Shown: in pieces, positions 45,424 through 54,296 of the stretch
Layout: each line of letters opens with the position of its first letter
Numbering within the stretch: position 1 is the stretch's first letter
Source: Pseudomonadota bacterium
Lineage (GTDB): Bacteria; Pseudomonadota; Gammaproteobacteria; Xanthomonadales; Wenzhouxiangellaceae
Length of the DNA: 64,000 nt
Direction of reading: 5' to 3'
NCBI GenBank assembly: GCA_013285445.1
Contig: CP053448.1
Span: forward strand, 1,736,001 to 1,800,000
Translations under genes and position numbers: made by a program
Notes under the pieces: model-generated
What the model was told of the DNA's origin: nothing
Databases searched by the model: none
The model's input: the letters and a program-made list of their open reading frames with translations, nothing else

Positions 45424-46676
45424 GTTTCGTCGTCCAGAAAATAAAAGCGTGCCGCAGCCAGCATGTCCTCGTCGCCGGCCTCGGCCGCCTGGCGCAGCTT
45501 GATGCTCGGGACATGGAGCAGTCGATTGACCAGGCGATGACCGAGGCGCCGCATGACGACTTCGGTATCGTCGCCGCGTGCCAGTTCCTGGCGCGCCCGG
45601 GCGATCAGCTCGTCGCGTTCGCGCTGGGCGCGCTGACGAACCGACTTCAGCGTACTGGTCGTGCGCTGCAGCCGCAGCCAGCGCTCGAAGCCGCCCACTT
45701 CTTCCTCGACAATATCAGTGGCCGCGGTCAGTGCCTGGAGACGCTGCGACTGGGCCGAGTCAACAATCGCGTGGAGGTCGTCGATCGTGTAAAGATAAAA
45801 ATCGTCCAGCGCTGCACAAGAGGCGGCGATATTGCGCGGCACGGCAAGATCAAGGGCAAAGATCGGTTGCCGTCGACGCTGCTTGAGGGCGCGCTCGACG
45901 TGTTCCCGGGCGATGATTGGCTCGGCGCTGCCGGTGCAAGCGATCACCAGATCATGGTCAGCCAGCAAGCCGGCCAGTCGGGACAGGGGATAGGCGCGGG
46001 CGCCGAACCGCCCGGCGAGCTGGCAGGCGCGCTCTGCGCTGCGGTTGACGATGGTCAGTGACTCGATGCCCGCGTCACGAAAATGCTCGGCGCAGTGCTC
46101 GATCATCTCACCGGCCCCGACCAGGAGCGCGCGCCGGCCGTCCAGTGTGCCGAATATCCGGCGCGCCAGGCGCAGTGCGGCAAACGGCAGGGACACCGGA
46201 TTGCGGCCGATGCCGGTCTCGTTGCGTACGCGCTTGGCGGCAGCAAAAGCGTGCTGATAGAGCCGGTCGAGCTGGCTGTCGAGGGTCCCGGCCATGCGTG
46301 CGGCCTGCCAGGACTGCTTGGCTTGACCGGCAACCTGAGGCTCTCCGATCACCATGGAATCCATACCCGATATCACCTTGATGAGATGGTATACGCAGGC
46401 CGAGTGATCGAGCTGGTAGAGATGTTCTCGGTGTTGCGCCGGCGTCAGGCCATGCCAGTCATGCAACCATCCGATGATGTCCCGCATGATAATCTGTCGT
46501 CCTGAAACATACAGCTCGGTGCGGTTGCAGGTGCTCAGGATGCTGCAGCCGGACACACCGGGAACCGCCGACAGCGAGACCAGCGCATCAGGCAGCGACT
46601 CGGCCGAAAACGCCAGCTGTTCCCGAATCCGGATCGGGGCTGTCTGGTGGCTGATTCCCAGGGTGAAAATCGACAT
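45420..46676 (-). CDS. hemA: Glutamyl-tRNA reductase
   Basis: HemA makes glutamate-1-semialdehyde from Glu-tRNA, the first step of C5 heme synthesis. The 418 aa product has the catalytic Cys in [11 protein letters not shown] near residue 50, [17 protein letters not shown], the Rossmann motif [12 protein letters not shown] and the C-terminal dimerisation helix. The ATG at 46674-46676 forms a CATG with the divergent TPR gene, so the two start codons overlap. Downstream genes are prfA and yjbQ. Confidence 0.95.
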   Translation of the reverse strand: MSIFTLGISHQTAPIRIREQLAFSAESLPDALVSLSAVPGVSGCSILSTCNRTELYVSGRQIIMRDIIGWLHDWHGLTPAQHREHLYQLDHSACVYHLIKVISGMDSMVIGEPQVAGQAKQSWQAARMAGTLDSQLDRLYQHAFAAAKRVRNETGIGRNPVSLPFAALRLARRIFGTLDGRRALLVGAGEMIEHCAEHFRDAGIESLTIVNRSAERACQLAGRFGARAYPLSRLAGLLADHDLVIACTGSAEPIIAREHVERALKQRRRQPIFALDLAVPRNIAASCAALDDFYLYTIDDLHAIVDSAQSQRLQALTAATDIVEEEVGGFERWLRLQRTTSTLKSVRQRAQRERDELIARARQELARGDDTEVVMRRLGHRLVNRLLHVPSIKLRQAAEAGDEDMLAAARFYFLDDET

Positions 46677-48438
46677 GCACGACAATCGCAAAGACAAACA
46701 CGCAATTCTGCTACCCGGACGCTCCGAGTTCAAGTTGACCTGCAGTATTCTGCTCAGTCTTCTGATCGCCGGATGCGCCGGCAGCGGGACGGAGCGCTCG
46801 GATGAAGAGGCCGCCATCCAGGGCGAAACGACCGCCCAGGCTGATGTCGGTGAGGCTGATGATGCCATGTTTCATCACCGGACCGCCCAGCGTCTTATGA
46901 ATGTAGGCGATTATGACGGTGCGCTGGAGCAGTTCCTGAGCGCAGCGCAGGCGTCGTCCGATCCACGCTTGGCCGGAGATGCGGCTCGACTGGCGCTGCG
47001 TCTCAAGCGCTGGGAGCCGGCGCTGAGTGCGACCGAGCGCTGGCTTGAACTGGCGCCAGACACACCCAGTGCGCGCCATATCCGGGCGCTGGCGCAGGTC
47101 AATGCAGGGCGTTTTGATCAGGCCATTGATACGCTGGACGGGATCGTCGTCCGATCCGACGAATCGGAGGAAGGCTGGCGCCAGGTTGCCCTGCTGCTGG
47201 CGGCGGTCGAGAGGCCGGGTGATGGATTGGTGATGTTTGACCGCCTCGCCGAAGAAACCTCGGACATGCCGGGGCCCGGCGTCACGGCGCATGCTCGCAG
47301 CATCCTGCTGTGGCAACTGGACCGTACAGAGGCGGCGCTGGCCGATGCGAGGCAGGCCGGTGATGAGAGCGGCAGGAGCGAGCACCTGGGCTGGGCGGCA
47401 CAGCTTGCTGCCGGCAGCGAGGACCTCGAGCTGGCGCTTTCCCTGTATCGTCAGGCGCGCGGCACCGAAGCCGAGAACGTGGGACTGGCGCTGGCCGAGG
47501 CTGAAGTCCTGCGGCAGCTGGATCGCACTGATGAAGCCATCGAAGTGTTGAGAAGGCTGCCGCCGGACAGTGACTCGCTCTATACCCTGGGCATTTACCT
47601 GGTTCAGGAGGAGTCGACCGAGGAGGCCGAAAAGCTCTGGCTCAGGCTGGCGGCGCTGCCGAAGGGGGATGATGCCCCCGAACATGCGTTTCTGGTCGGG
47701 CATCTGGCTGAACTGATCGACCGGCCTGAAGATGCCCTGACCTGGTACCGGCGGGCCGAAGACGGGCCGCGGCGCCAGCAAGCGCTGCTGCGCCAGGCGT
47801 TTCTCGAAGGCAGCCGAGGACAGCTGGATCGGGCTCGGGACGTACTGGCGGTGCTGCGCGCAGAGGCCGATCCGGAAATCCGGCTTGATACTTGGCTGAT
47901 CGAGGCCGAGCTGCTGCGCGAGGCCGGGCAAGCGGAAGCTGCGATTGCGGTTCTGCACCAGCCGCTGCGCGAGGCCAGCGATGACATCGATCTGCTCTAT
48001 GCCCGGGCGCTCAGCGCGGCGGCTGCCGGCGATATCGATCTGGCCGAGCAGGATCTGCGTCGCATCATTCAGCTTGACGGTACCAACGCCATGGCGCTCA
48101 ATGCGCTGGGGTACACACTGACTGATCAAACCGACCGGCATGATGAAGCGTACCGCCTCATCCAGCGTGCGCTGGAGCTCGATCCCGACGATCCGGCCAC
48201 ACTCGACTCCATGGGCTGGGTGCTGTTTCGGCTGGGACGGCCCGAGGCCGCGCTTGACTATCTGCAGCGGGCGCTGGATGGCGACGACAACGGTGAGATT
48301 GCTGCCCATCTCATCGCGGTACTGTGGCATCTTGATCGGCGCGATGAAGCCAGAGCAGTGGCCGAAGCGGCGATGGAACGGCACGCCGGTCATGTCTATC
48401 TCGAGGAAACACTAACGCGGCTGGGCTTGCTTCAATGA
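46675..48438 (+). CDS. TPR-repeat outer-membrane lipoprotein
   Basis: This large (587 aa) TPR protein has a lipobox LLIAGCAG at about residues 28-35 after a charged 20-residue leader. A solenoid of tetratricopeptide repeats follows, clearest at the C-terminus (ALNALGYTLTD, ALDYLQRAL, TLDSMGWVLFRLGRPEAALD). It occupies the place of the Pseudomonas TPR gene between hemA and lolB. The ATG at 46675 overlaps the hemA start. A TTG about 60 bases downstream, right before the hydrophobic segment, would give a more standard lipoprotein signal and is a real alternative. Its function is unknown. Confidence 0.82.
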   Translation: MHDNRKDKHAILLPGRSEFKLTCSILLSLLIAGCAGSGTERSDEEAAIQGETTAQADVGEADDAMFHHRTAQRLMNVGDYDGALEQFLSAAQASSDPRLAGDAARLALRLKRWEPALSATERWLELAPDTPSARHIRALAQVNAGRFDQAIDTLDGIVVRSDESEEGWRQVALLLAAVERPGDGLVMFDRLAEETSDMPGPGVTAHARSILLWQLDRTEAALADARQAGDESGRSEHLGWAAQLAAGSEDLELALSLYRQARGTEAENVGLALAEAEVLRQLDRTDEAIEVLRRLPPDSDSLYTLGIYLVQEESTEEAEKLWLRLAALPKGDDAPEHAFLVGHLAELIDRPEDALTWYRRAEDGPRRQQALLRQAFLEGSRGQLDRARDVLAVLRAEADPEIRLDTWLIEAELLREAGQAEAAIAVLHQPLREASDDIDLLYARALSAAAAGDIDLAEQDLRRIIQLDGTNAMALNALGYTLTDQTDRHDEAYRLIQRALELDPDDPATLDSMGWVLFRLGRPEAALDYLQRALDGDDNGEIAAHLIAVLWHLDRRDEARAVAEAAMERHAGHVYLEETLTRLGLLQ

Positions 48439-49058
48439 AGGCCGGGGTGCGGCGAAGCTTTGCGCTGATGGCTGCCTCAGCGCTGCTGATCAGCGCCTGC
48501 GCGACGCGCGAGCCCAGGCCGGTCGGTGCCTGGCTGGAACAGCGCGCCGACTGGTTTGAGCGGCATCCCGAATGGTCACTCAGTGGTCGCGTCGGCTTGT
48601 CAGACGGTCAGCGCGGCGGGTCACTGTCTTTTCATTGGCGGGCGAGCGTTGATCATCACCGGATTGACCTGCGAACCACGACCGGTGGTAAGCGCTGGCA
48701 GCTGGAGTTCGGGCCCCATGTGGCCATACTTGAAGGCAGCGACATCGACCGACTGGTTGGTACAGAACCCGACCCCCTGGTTGAAGCGGCGGTTGGCTGG
48801 CCGATTCCCGTCGCTGCGCTGGCCTGGTGGATTCGGGGTCTGCCGGGCGGCCATGAAGAGCGGGCGGTGTTCGCCCCCGACGGCACCCTGGAGCAGATCC
48901 TCGGCGATGACTGGAGGCTGGTCTACCAGCGCTTCGAGGAGGTCAACGGGCAGCTGATGCCGGCCCGAATGCAGGCCACCAGCGGTGAGTATCGGGTTCG
49001 TTTGGCCCTGCGCGAATGGCGTTGGGCGGCAATGAAGAATGAAAAATCGTTATACTAG
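48435..49058 (+). CDS. lolB: Outer-membrane lipoprotein receptor LolB
   Basis: LolB accepts lipoproteins from LolA and inserts them in the outer membrane. The 207 aa product has a lipobox (LLISACAT), then WSLSGRVGLSDGQRGGSLSFHW, characteristic of LolB, and the hydrophobic loop region with LAWWIRGLPGG. It overlaps the TPR gene by four bases. In many relatives ispE follows; here tRNA-Gln comes next. Confidence 0.9.
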   Translation: MKAGVRRSFALMAASALLISACATREPRPVGAWLEQRADWFERHPEWSLSGRVGLSDGQRGGSLSFHWRASVDHHRIDLRTTTGGKRWQLEFGPHVAILEGSDIDRLVGTEPDPLVEAAVGWPIPVAALAWWIRGLPGGHEERAVFAPDGTLEQILGDDWRLVYQRFEEVNGQLMPARMQATSGEYRVRLALREWRWAAMKNEKSLY

Positions 49059-49136
49059 CAGCCGCTGTCACGCTGCCCATGCAGTCCGCAAGGACAAGTC
49101 GGGACGGACTGTTCAAGGATCGATTGTGCGCTTTGC

Positions 49137-49213
49137 TGGGACGTCGCCAAGCTGGTTAAGGCACGGGGTTTTGATCCCCGCATTCGCAGGTTCGAGTCCT
49201 GCCGTCCCAGCCA
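49137..49213 (+). tRNA. tRNA-Gln (anticodon TTG)
   Basis: This is a 77 nt tRNA with acceptor TGGGACG/CGTCCCA. The anticodon stem-loop CGGGGTTTTGATCCCCG gives TTG. The T-loop is GGTTCGAGTCC, and CCA is encoded. It sits between lolB and prs as in Pseudomonas. Confidence 0.96.
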
Positions 49214-49250
49214 TTTCCAGGCCCGCGGATGATTTGCATAGGGGGTTTCA

Positions 49251-50204
49251 TTGACGCATCCGTCGCTGATGGTGTTTACCGGAAACGCCAACCCGGACCT
49301 GGCCCAGGCCATCGCCGAGAGTCTTGGCGTACCGATGGGGCGGGCCAACGTCGGTCGCTTCAGCGACGGCGAAGTGATGGTCGAGATCATGGAAAACGTC
49401 CGCGGTCGCGACGTTTACCTGGTTCAGCCGACCTGCCAGCCGGCAGCGGAGAATTTCATGGAAATGCTGGTGATGATTGATGCGCTCAAACGCGCGTCAG
49501 CCTCGCGTGTGACCGCCATCATTCCCTATTTCGGCTACGCGCGGCAGGATCGGCGACCGCGCTCGGCGCGCGTGCCGATCACTGCCAAGGTCGCGGCGCG
49601 CATGATCAGCGTGGCCGGTACCGACCGCGTGGTCACCGTCGACCTGCACGCTGACCAGATCCAGGGCTTTTTCGATATACCGGTCGACAATGTCTACGCC
49701 TCCCCGCTGACTCTGGCCGATATCTGGAAGCACTACACCTCCGACGAGATCATTGTCGTCTCCCCCGACGTCGGCGGTGTCGTGCGGGCGCGGGCCATTG
49801 CCAAGCGTCTCGACGCCGAACTGGCGATCATCGACAAGCGGCGCCCGCGCGCCAATGAAGCGACCGTCATGAACCTGATCGGCGATGTGGCGGGCAAGAT
49901 CTGCGTGCTGGTCGACGACATGATCGATACCGCCGGAACGCTCTGTTCAGCGGCTGGTGCGCTCAAGGACAAGGGCGCGCTGCGCGTTGTGGCCTACTGC
50001 GTGCACCCGGTACTGTCGGGCCGTGCGCTGGAGAATATCACCGGCTCCCGGATCGACGAAATCGTGGTGACCGACACCATTCCGCTGAGCCCCGAAGCGC
50101 GCGAGTGTGACCAGATTCGTCAGCTCTCCGTGGCGCAGATGCTGGCCGAGACCATTCGGCGCATGGCCGAGGGCGAGTCTGTGAGTTCCCTGTACGTCGA
50201 CTAG
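49251..50204 (+). CDS. prs: Ribose-phosphate pyrophosphokinase
   Basis: Prs makes PRPP for nucleotide, histidine and tryptophan synthesis. The 317 aa product has the ATP loop region [33 protein letters not shown] and the PRPP motif [14 protein letters not shown]. The start is TTG at 49251 after GGGGG; the standard length supports it. rplY and pth, which often follow, are absent and replaced by a repeat island. Confidence 0.96.
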   Translation: MTHPSLMVFTGNANPDLAQAIAESLGVPMGRANVGRFSDGEVMVEIMENVRGRDVYLVQPTCQPAAENFMEMLVMIDALKRASASRVTAIIPYFGYARQDRRPRSARVPITAKVAARMISVAGTDRVVTVDLHADQIQGFFDIPVDNVYASPLTLADIWKHYTSDEIIVVSPDVGGVVRARAIAKRLDAELAIIDKRRPRANEATVMNLIGDVAGKICVLVDDMIDTAGTLCSAAGALKDKGALRVVAYCVHPVLSGRALENITGSRIDEIVVTDTIPLSPEARECDQIRQLSVAQMLAETIRRMAEGESVSSLYVD

Positions 50205-50295
50205 GGAGCCTCTGAGCAACTCTGCGCGGGCCCGCCCGACCGGTGAGCAACGGATTGATATTCGGATCGGTCGCTATGGCGGGCGCCGGACGGGC

Positions 50296-50372
50296 AGGTC
50301 ACGGTCGCATCCGCGACGGACACACGGCACGGGCATCATCCAATGCGTAGGTCGCGGTCGCATCCGCGACGG
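50296..50372 (+). repeat. Two 24 bp direct repeats, each a small palindrome
   Basis: Copies lie at 50296-50319 and 50349-50372. They differ at one base and contain the hairpin GTCGC-ATCC-GCGAC. They lie upstream of the large hairpin modules and resemble short REP-like palindromes. Confidence 0.65.
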
Positions 50373-50380
50373 CCCTTCGG

Positions 50381-50477
50381 GAGCCGCTGTGCTGGCGCGA
50401 CTCGGCGTTGCGTTTCTTGGAAAGGGAACAACCATTCCCTGCGAAACGCGCCTTGATTCGCACCAACACAGCGGCTC
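50381..50477 (+). repeat. Covarying-stem hairpin repeat, family 1 copy A
   Basis: The outer arms (50381-50400 and 50458-50477; GAGCCGCTGTG facing CACAGCGGCTC) match over 20 bp with two mismatches. The inner stem is GCGTTTC (50410-50416) with GAAACGC (50443-50449). The 26 nt loop between begins TTGGAAAGGG and ends CCATTCCCTGC. Only loop and bulge are shared with copies B, C and D. Confidence 0.8.
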
Positions 50478-50545
50478 TGAGCGTTACCTAATTAGCCGCA
50501 TGGCCCACTAGTGGTCCTTCAACCTGATAACTTAGGGTTCAGCGT

Positions 50546-50635
50546 TCCTGTAGCGCTCCACTGCAAGGCGCGCCGCGCAGGGAATGGCCGTAGCCCTTGC
50601 CAAGCGGCGGAACGCAGCAGCGGAGCGCTACAGGA
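50546..50635 (-). repeat. Covarying-stem hairpin repeat, family 1 copy B (inverted)
   Basis: The outer arms TCCTGTAGCGCTCC (50546-50559) and GGAGCGCTACAGGA (50622-50635) pair perfectly. The inner stem is CGCCGC (50571-50576) with GCGGCG (50604-50609), then a GAA bulge and CGC. On the minus strand the 27 nt loop begins TTGGCAAGGG and ends CCATTCCCTGC, as in copy A. Confidence 0.8.
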
Positions 50636-50647
50636 GCGCCCGAAGGG

Positions 50648-50743
50648 TTGGCCTGTCAGCGTCCATGGCTGCGTTCCGGCTCTTGCAAAGGGCGATGGCC
50701 ATTCACTGCGAGCCGCGCCTTGCCCTGAACGCTGACAGACCAA
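50648..50743 (+). repeat. Covarying-stem hairpin repeat, family 1 copy C
   Basis: The outer arms TTGGCCTGTCAGCGT (50648-50662) and ACGCTGACAGACCAA (50729-50743) pair with one mismatch. GCG, a TTC bulge and CGGCTC (50671-50682) pair with GAGCCG and CGC (50710-50718). The 27 nt loop begins TTGCAAAGGG and ends CCATTCACTGC. Confidence 0.8.
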
Positions 50744-50774
50744 CTGAACCCTAAATTATCAGGTTGAAGGACCA

Positions 50775-52160
50775 CTAGCTATACCCGATCTGCACTGCCA
50801 CTACCATGAATACGGCGGCAAGCGCCAGCAGCTTCAGGATGAGCGGGAAGATGAACCGGAACCAGCGGTCGTAGGGGATACCGGCCAGGCCGAGGATTCC
50901 CATCAGCACCGGATTGGTCGGTACGATCATGTTCATAAAGCCGTCGCCGAACTGGTAGGCGAGCACGGATATCTGGCGACTGAGGCCGACCAGGTCACCG
51001 ATCGGGGCCATCAACGGCATGGTCAGGTAGGCCTGGCCGCTGCCGGAGGACACGAAAATGTTCATGATGCTCTGGATGCCGAGCATGCCAACGGCCGACA
51101 GTTCCGGGGGCAGCTCGGTCAGCGGTGCAGACAGGCCATGCACGATGGTGTGCAGGACCTGGCCGTCCTCGAGTATCAGGCCGATGGAGCGTGCGAAGCC
51201 GATCAGGATGGCGGTGCCGGCCAGTTCGGCGGCTCCGTTGGAGAAGTTGATGGCCAGCCGGTCGAACGACATGCGGTCAATCAGGGCGACCGCAATGGCC
51301 AGGGCAATGAACACAGCGCCCAGTTCGACCAGGTACCAGCCGTGCTCGATAATGCCGTAGACCAGGCCGGCCAGGGCCAGCAGCGTGACGCCGAGCACCG
51401 CCTTGCGACGACCGGTCAGTGCCGGCAGCTCGCTTTCCCGCGGTGGCTGGGCGGACTCGATGCCATGGACCAGACTGCGCGTCGGGTCGGCCTGTACCCG
51501 CCGGGCATAGGACCAGACATGATGAATGCCGATGGCCAGAAATGGCCAGAAGATGAAGGCCCGGTATCCCATGCCCGAGGCCGGCTGCAGCTCGGCGATG
51601 TTCTGCGCGATGATCAGCGTGAACGGGTTCATGATGGTGGCGCCGTAGCCGACGCCATAACCGACCACCATGATGCCGATGGCGGCGACCGTATCCATCC
51701 GCATGGCCACGCACAGCGCAATCAGAATCGCGGCCAGGGGAATGTATTCCTCGGCCATGCCGAGTGTTGCCGACGCAGCGGCAAACAGGAAGATCCCGGC
51801 GGATATGAGCCAGAAGGCATTGTTGCCCAGACGCCGCAGAACGGCGCCCAGAAAGGCCTCGATGGCACCGGTCTGGCGGATGACCGCCAGCGAACCGCCG
51901 ATTAGCAGGACGAAGAAGATGATGCCCTGAACATCCGCCATGGCGCGCGGCACGGTGGTAAACAATGACCATGGCGGGAGGGTTCTGGCGTCATCGATCA
52001 GCCCGAAGGTGCCGGGCTGGACCATTTCGCGCCCGTGGTCATTCGTTGCTGTCTCGAAACTGCCTGCGGGGAGTACCCAGGTCAGCAGCAGCGCGACCAC
52101 CATCATTGCAAACATCAGGACCAGCGTGTGCGGGACCCGCAAGGACGATTTCTCGGGCAA
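50775..52160 (-). CDS. YfcC-family membrane permease
   Basis: This 461 aa inner-membrane protein has about a dozen transmembrane helices. It has the YfcC/DcuC-like pattern: HTLVLMFAMMVVALLLTWVLPAGSF at the N-terminus, GYGVGYGATIMNPFTLIIAQNIA in the middle and SSGSGQAYLTMPLMAPIGDLVGLSRQ near the end. Family members are thought to move small organic acids or amino acids; the substrate here is unknown. The last codon and stop lie in the end of the 50508-50778 element, so the C-terminus may have been changed by that insertion. Confidence 0.82.
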   Translation of the reverse strand: MPEKSSLRVPHTLVLMFAMMVVALLLTWVLPAGSFETATNDHGREMVQPGTFGLIDDARTLPPWSLFTTVPRAMADVQGIIFFVLLIGGSLAVIRQTGAIEAFLGAVLRRLGNNAFWLISAGIFLFAAASATLGMAEEYIPLAAILIALCVAMRMDTVAAIGIMVVGYGVGYGATIMNPFTLIIAQNIAELQPASGMGYRAFIFWPFLAIGIHHVWSYARRVQADPTRSLVHGIESAQPPRESELPALTGRRKAVLGVTLLALAGLVYGIIEHGWYLVELGAVFIALAIAVALIDRMSFDRLAINFSNGAAELAGTAILIGFARSIGLILEDGQVLHTIVHGLSAPLTELPPELSAVGMLGIQSIMNIFVSSGSGQAYLTMPLMAPIGDLVGLSRQISVLAYQFGDGFMNMIVPTNPVLMGILGLAGIPYDRWFRFIFPLILKLLALAAVFMVVAVQIGYS

Positions 52161-52224
52161 GGTCAGGCTCCCTCAGATTAGCCGCCGCGACCGATGCCGG
52201 TCGCGCTCGGAAGTCAGTATAGCC

Positions 52225-54222
52225 TCATTCCGTACCGGTCTGGACGGCGCGCGGATCGATGTGTCGTTTGAAAAAGGCAAGCATACGATCGTAGAAATCG
52301 ACCCGATTGCCGACATCGTAGAATCCGTGTCCTTCCTCTTCCTTGACCATCCACTCGTAGTCCTTGCCGATTTCGTCAAGTGCCTGGCGAAGTCGCTCGA
52401 AATGGCCAATCACGACACGCACATCGCTGCCGCCGTGGACCAGCAACAGGTCGGCCTGGATTTGGTCGACGTTGTGCACCGGGGAATTCCGGCGCAGCCG
52501 CTCCATGTCGTCGCCAACTGCGGTCGACATAAAGCGTTCGAAACTGGCGCGTGATTCGCGGTCTCGATGGCGTGACGCGTCATTGCCGTCACCACTTCGG
52601 AACCAGGGCAGGTCGTAGACGCCGACATACCCCACAGCACACTGATACAGATCGGGCTCTCGAATCACGCCCATCAGTGCGGCATAACCACCGTAGCTGC
52701 CGCCGTAGATACAGATTCGGTCGGGGTCGGCAATGCCTTGCTCGATTGCCCAGCGGGTGGCGTCGGTTACGTCATCCTGCATCTTGCCGCCCCATTCGCG
52801 CCAGCCGGCGCGAACGAAATCCTCGCCTCGGCCGCCGGAGCCGCGGAAATTGACCTGGAGCGTCGCAAAGCCGTGGTGCGCGAACAGCTGGGCTTCGGCA
52901 TTGAAGCCCCACTGGTCGGCCACGCCGAACGGCCCGCCATGCACGTTGACGATCAGCGGCAGGTCTTTGTCGACGTTGTTCGGCGTCGTCAGGTAGCCGT
53001 GCAGCTCCATGCCGTCGCGGGCATTGATGCGGACCGGCTTCATCGGCGCCAGGATTTCGGTCGGGAGGTCGGGCAGCGCCGCGGCCAAAAGGCCCAGCTG
53101 CATGGCTTCAACCTCGAGGACATAGAATTCGCCGGGATTGCGGTCGCCGCGCACGTAAACGATCGCCTTGCTGCCGTCGCTCGAGGTTGAAGGGATCGTG
53201 ACGTCCGCGTCGGGGAACGAGGCGATCAGGCTTCGCAGGACGGAAATGTCGGTCGGCGCCTGCTCGAGCTTGTCCTCGAAGAACGTATAGGTCATCGGCC
53301 CGAACCGCGCTGTGGCGCCGACGACCGCTCCGCTTGGGCCGCGCAGCAGTCCGGCTACATCGACATCGGGATGGCGGTAGAGGAGTTCGACCTGTTTAGT
53401 GTCGAGGTCGTAACGGAACACGCCTTGTCGGTCGCCGCTGGGCATGTCGTGGTTCGACCGGAAAAATACCTGGCGGTTGTCTGCCGAAAAGCCGAGAAAG
53501 CTGACCGCTGGCGACGGCCGCGATGCGTCGATATCGAGCGTTTGCCATTCCTGGTCATGCTTGACATACAGTCTGAGCTCCCGTTCGTCGAGTGTATCGC
53601 CCATCTTGAGTGCGGCCGCACCGCGCAGCTGACCGTCATTGTCGGCGATCAGTGCCACCATGTCGTCGTCGACGGGCTGATCGCCGACAAAGCGCAGCTC
53701 GCCGCTGAACAGGTCGAGCAGGTTGCCCTTGGGTACGCCCTGGTCGGCCCAGTGATAGCGGGCGATCAGGATATGCCGGTCGTCTTCGGGCAGCGGATGC
53801 AGAACTTGATAGGCCGAGTTCTGTGCGTCAAAAATCTGGTAGCGGCGGCTGCCGTCGGCATTGGCGGCATAATACTCAGTGGCGCGGCCGTAGTTATCGA
53901 GGTTGCCGGTCACCTCGCCAACCGCCATGACCACGCGTGCATTGCTGCCCCACCAGAAGTTCAGTACATGCATGTTCTCGCCGAAGGCGAACTGGCTGGT
54001 CGGTTTGCGCGAATCCAGATGGATCACCGCCAACTTGACCTGACTGCCATCCTCGTAGGTCAGCGCCACGTGTTCGCCGTCCGGGGCGATCTTGACGTTC
54101 TTGACCTGGCTGCTTGCAACGAAGGCGCGTGTATCGATGCGTTCCGGTTCGGATGCGGTGGCCCCGGACCAAGGATCCAAAAGGCACAGCAGACCCGATA
54201 GCAGTGTGATCAGTTTTGGCAT
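52225..54222 (-). CDS. S9-family prolyl oligopeptidase-like peptidase
   Basis: This is an exported serine peptidase of 665 aa. A signal peptide (MPKLITLLSGLLCLL) is followed by a beta-propeller region (about 30-390) and a C-terminal alpha/beta hydrolase domain. The nucleophile is in YGGSYGGYAALMG, the Asp in LLVHGGSDVRV and the His in EEEGHGFYD. It likely acts in the periplasm on short peptides, perhaps dipeptidyl or acylaminoacyl. AGGAGTG precedes the ATG. It is upstream of the permease on the same strand, which could link peptide breakdown and uptake; this is speculative. Confidence 0.9.
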   Translation of the reverse strand: MPKLITLLSGLLCLLDPWSGATASEPERIDTRAFVASSQVKNVKIAPDGEHVALTYEDGSQVKLAVIHLDSRKPTSQFAFGENMHVLNFWWGSNARVVMAVGEVTGNLDNYGRATEYYAANADGSRRYQIFDAQNSAYQVLHPLPEDDRHILIARYHWADQGVPKGNLLDLFSGELRFVGDQPVDDDMVALIADNDGQLRGAAALKMGDTLDERELRLYVKHDQEWQTLDIDASRPSPAVSFLGFSADNRQVFFRSNHDMPSGDRQGVFRYDLDTKQVELLYRHPDVDVAGLLRGPSGAVVGATARFGPMTYTFFEDKLEQAPTDISVLRSLIASFPDADVTIPSTSSDGSKAIVYVRGDRNPGEFYVLEVEAMQLGLLAAALPDLPTEILAPMKPVRINARDGMELHGYLTTPNNVDKDLPLIVNVHGGPFGVADQWGFNAEAQLFAHHGFATLQVNFRGSGGRGEDFVRAGWREWGGKMQDDVTDATRWAIEQGIADPDRICIYGGSYGGYAALMGVIREPDLYQCAVGYVGVYDLPWFRSGDGNDASRHRDRESRASFERFMSTAVGDDMERLRRNSPVHNVDQIQADLLLVHGGSDVRVVIGHFERLRQALDEIGKDYEWMVKEEEGHGFYDVGNRVDFYDRMLAFFKRHIDPRAVQTGTE

Positions 54223-54296
54223 GACACTCCTGTTTCCTAGAGCGTGGCAGTGGGCAACGGCCGGGTATTGTTGCAGAGTTGATCAGTTTTTTCAGC

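Larger units (their letters stand above)
50508..50778. mobile_element. MITE-like element with 35 bp terminal inverted repeats
   Basis: The ends at 50508-50542 and 50744-50778 are inverted copies with a single mismatch, starting CTAGTGGTCCTTCAACC. The 271 bp element has no coding frame of note and carries two hairpin modules (B and C) in opposite orientation. Outermost CTAG on both sides may be a target duplication or part of the repeat. Its right end supplies the stop codon of the YfcC-type permease gene. No transposase is visible nearby. Confidence 0.75.

Noticed and set aside
50296..50778. A CRISPR array
   Set aside because: Repeats are inverted or few, spacings are unequal, and no cas genes are near.
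53371..54201. A 276-codon plus-strand frame across the S9 peptidase
   Set aside because: It is antisense to the peptidase, with no ribosome site or family.
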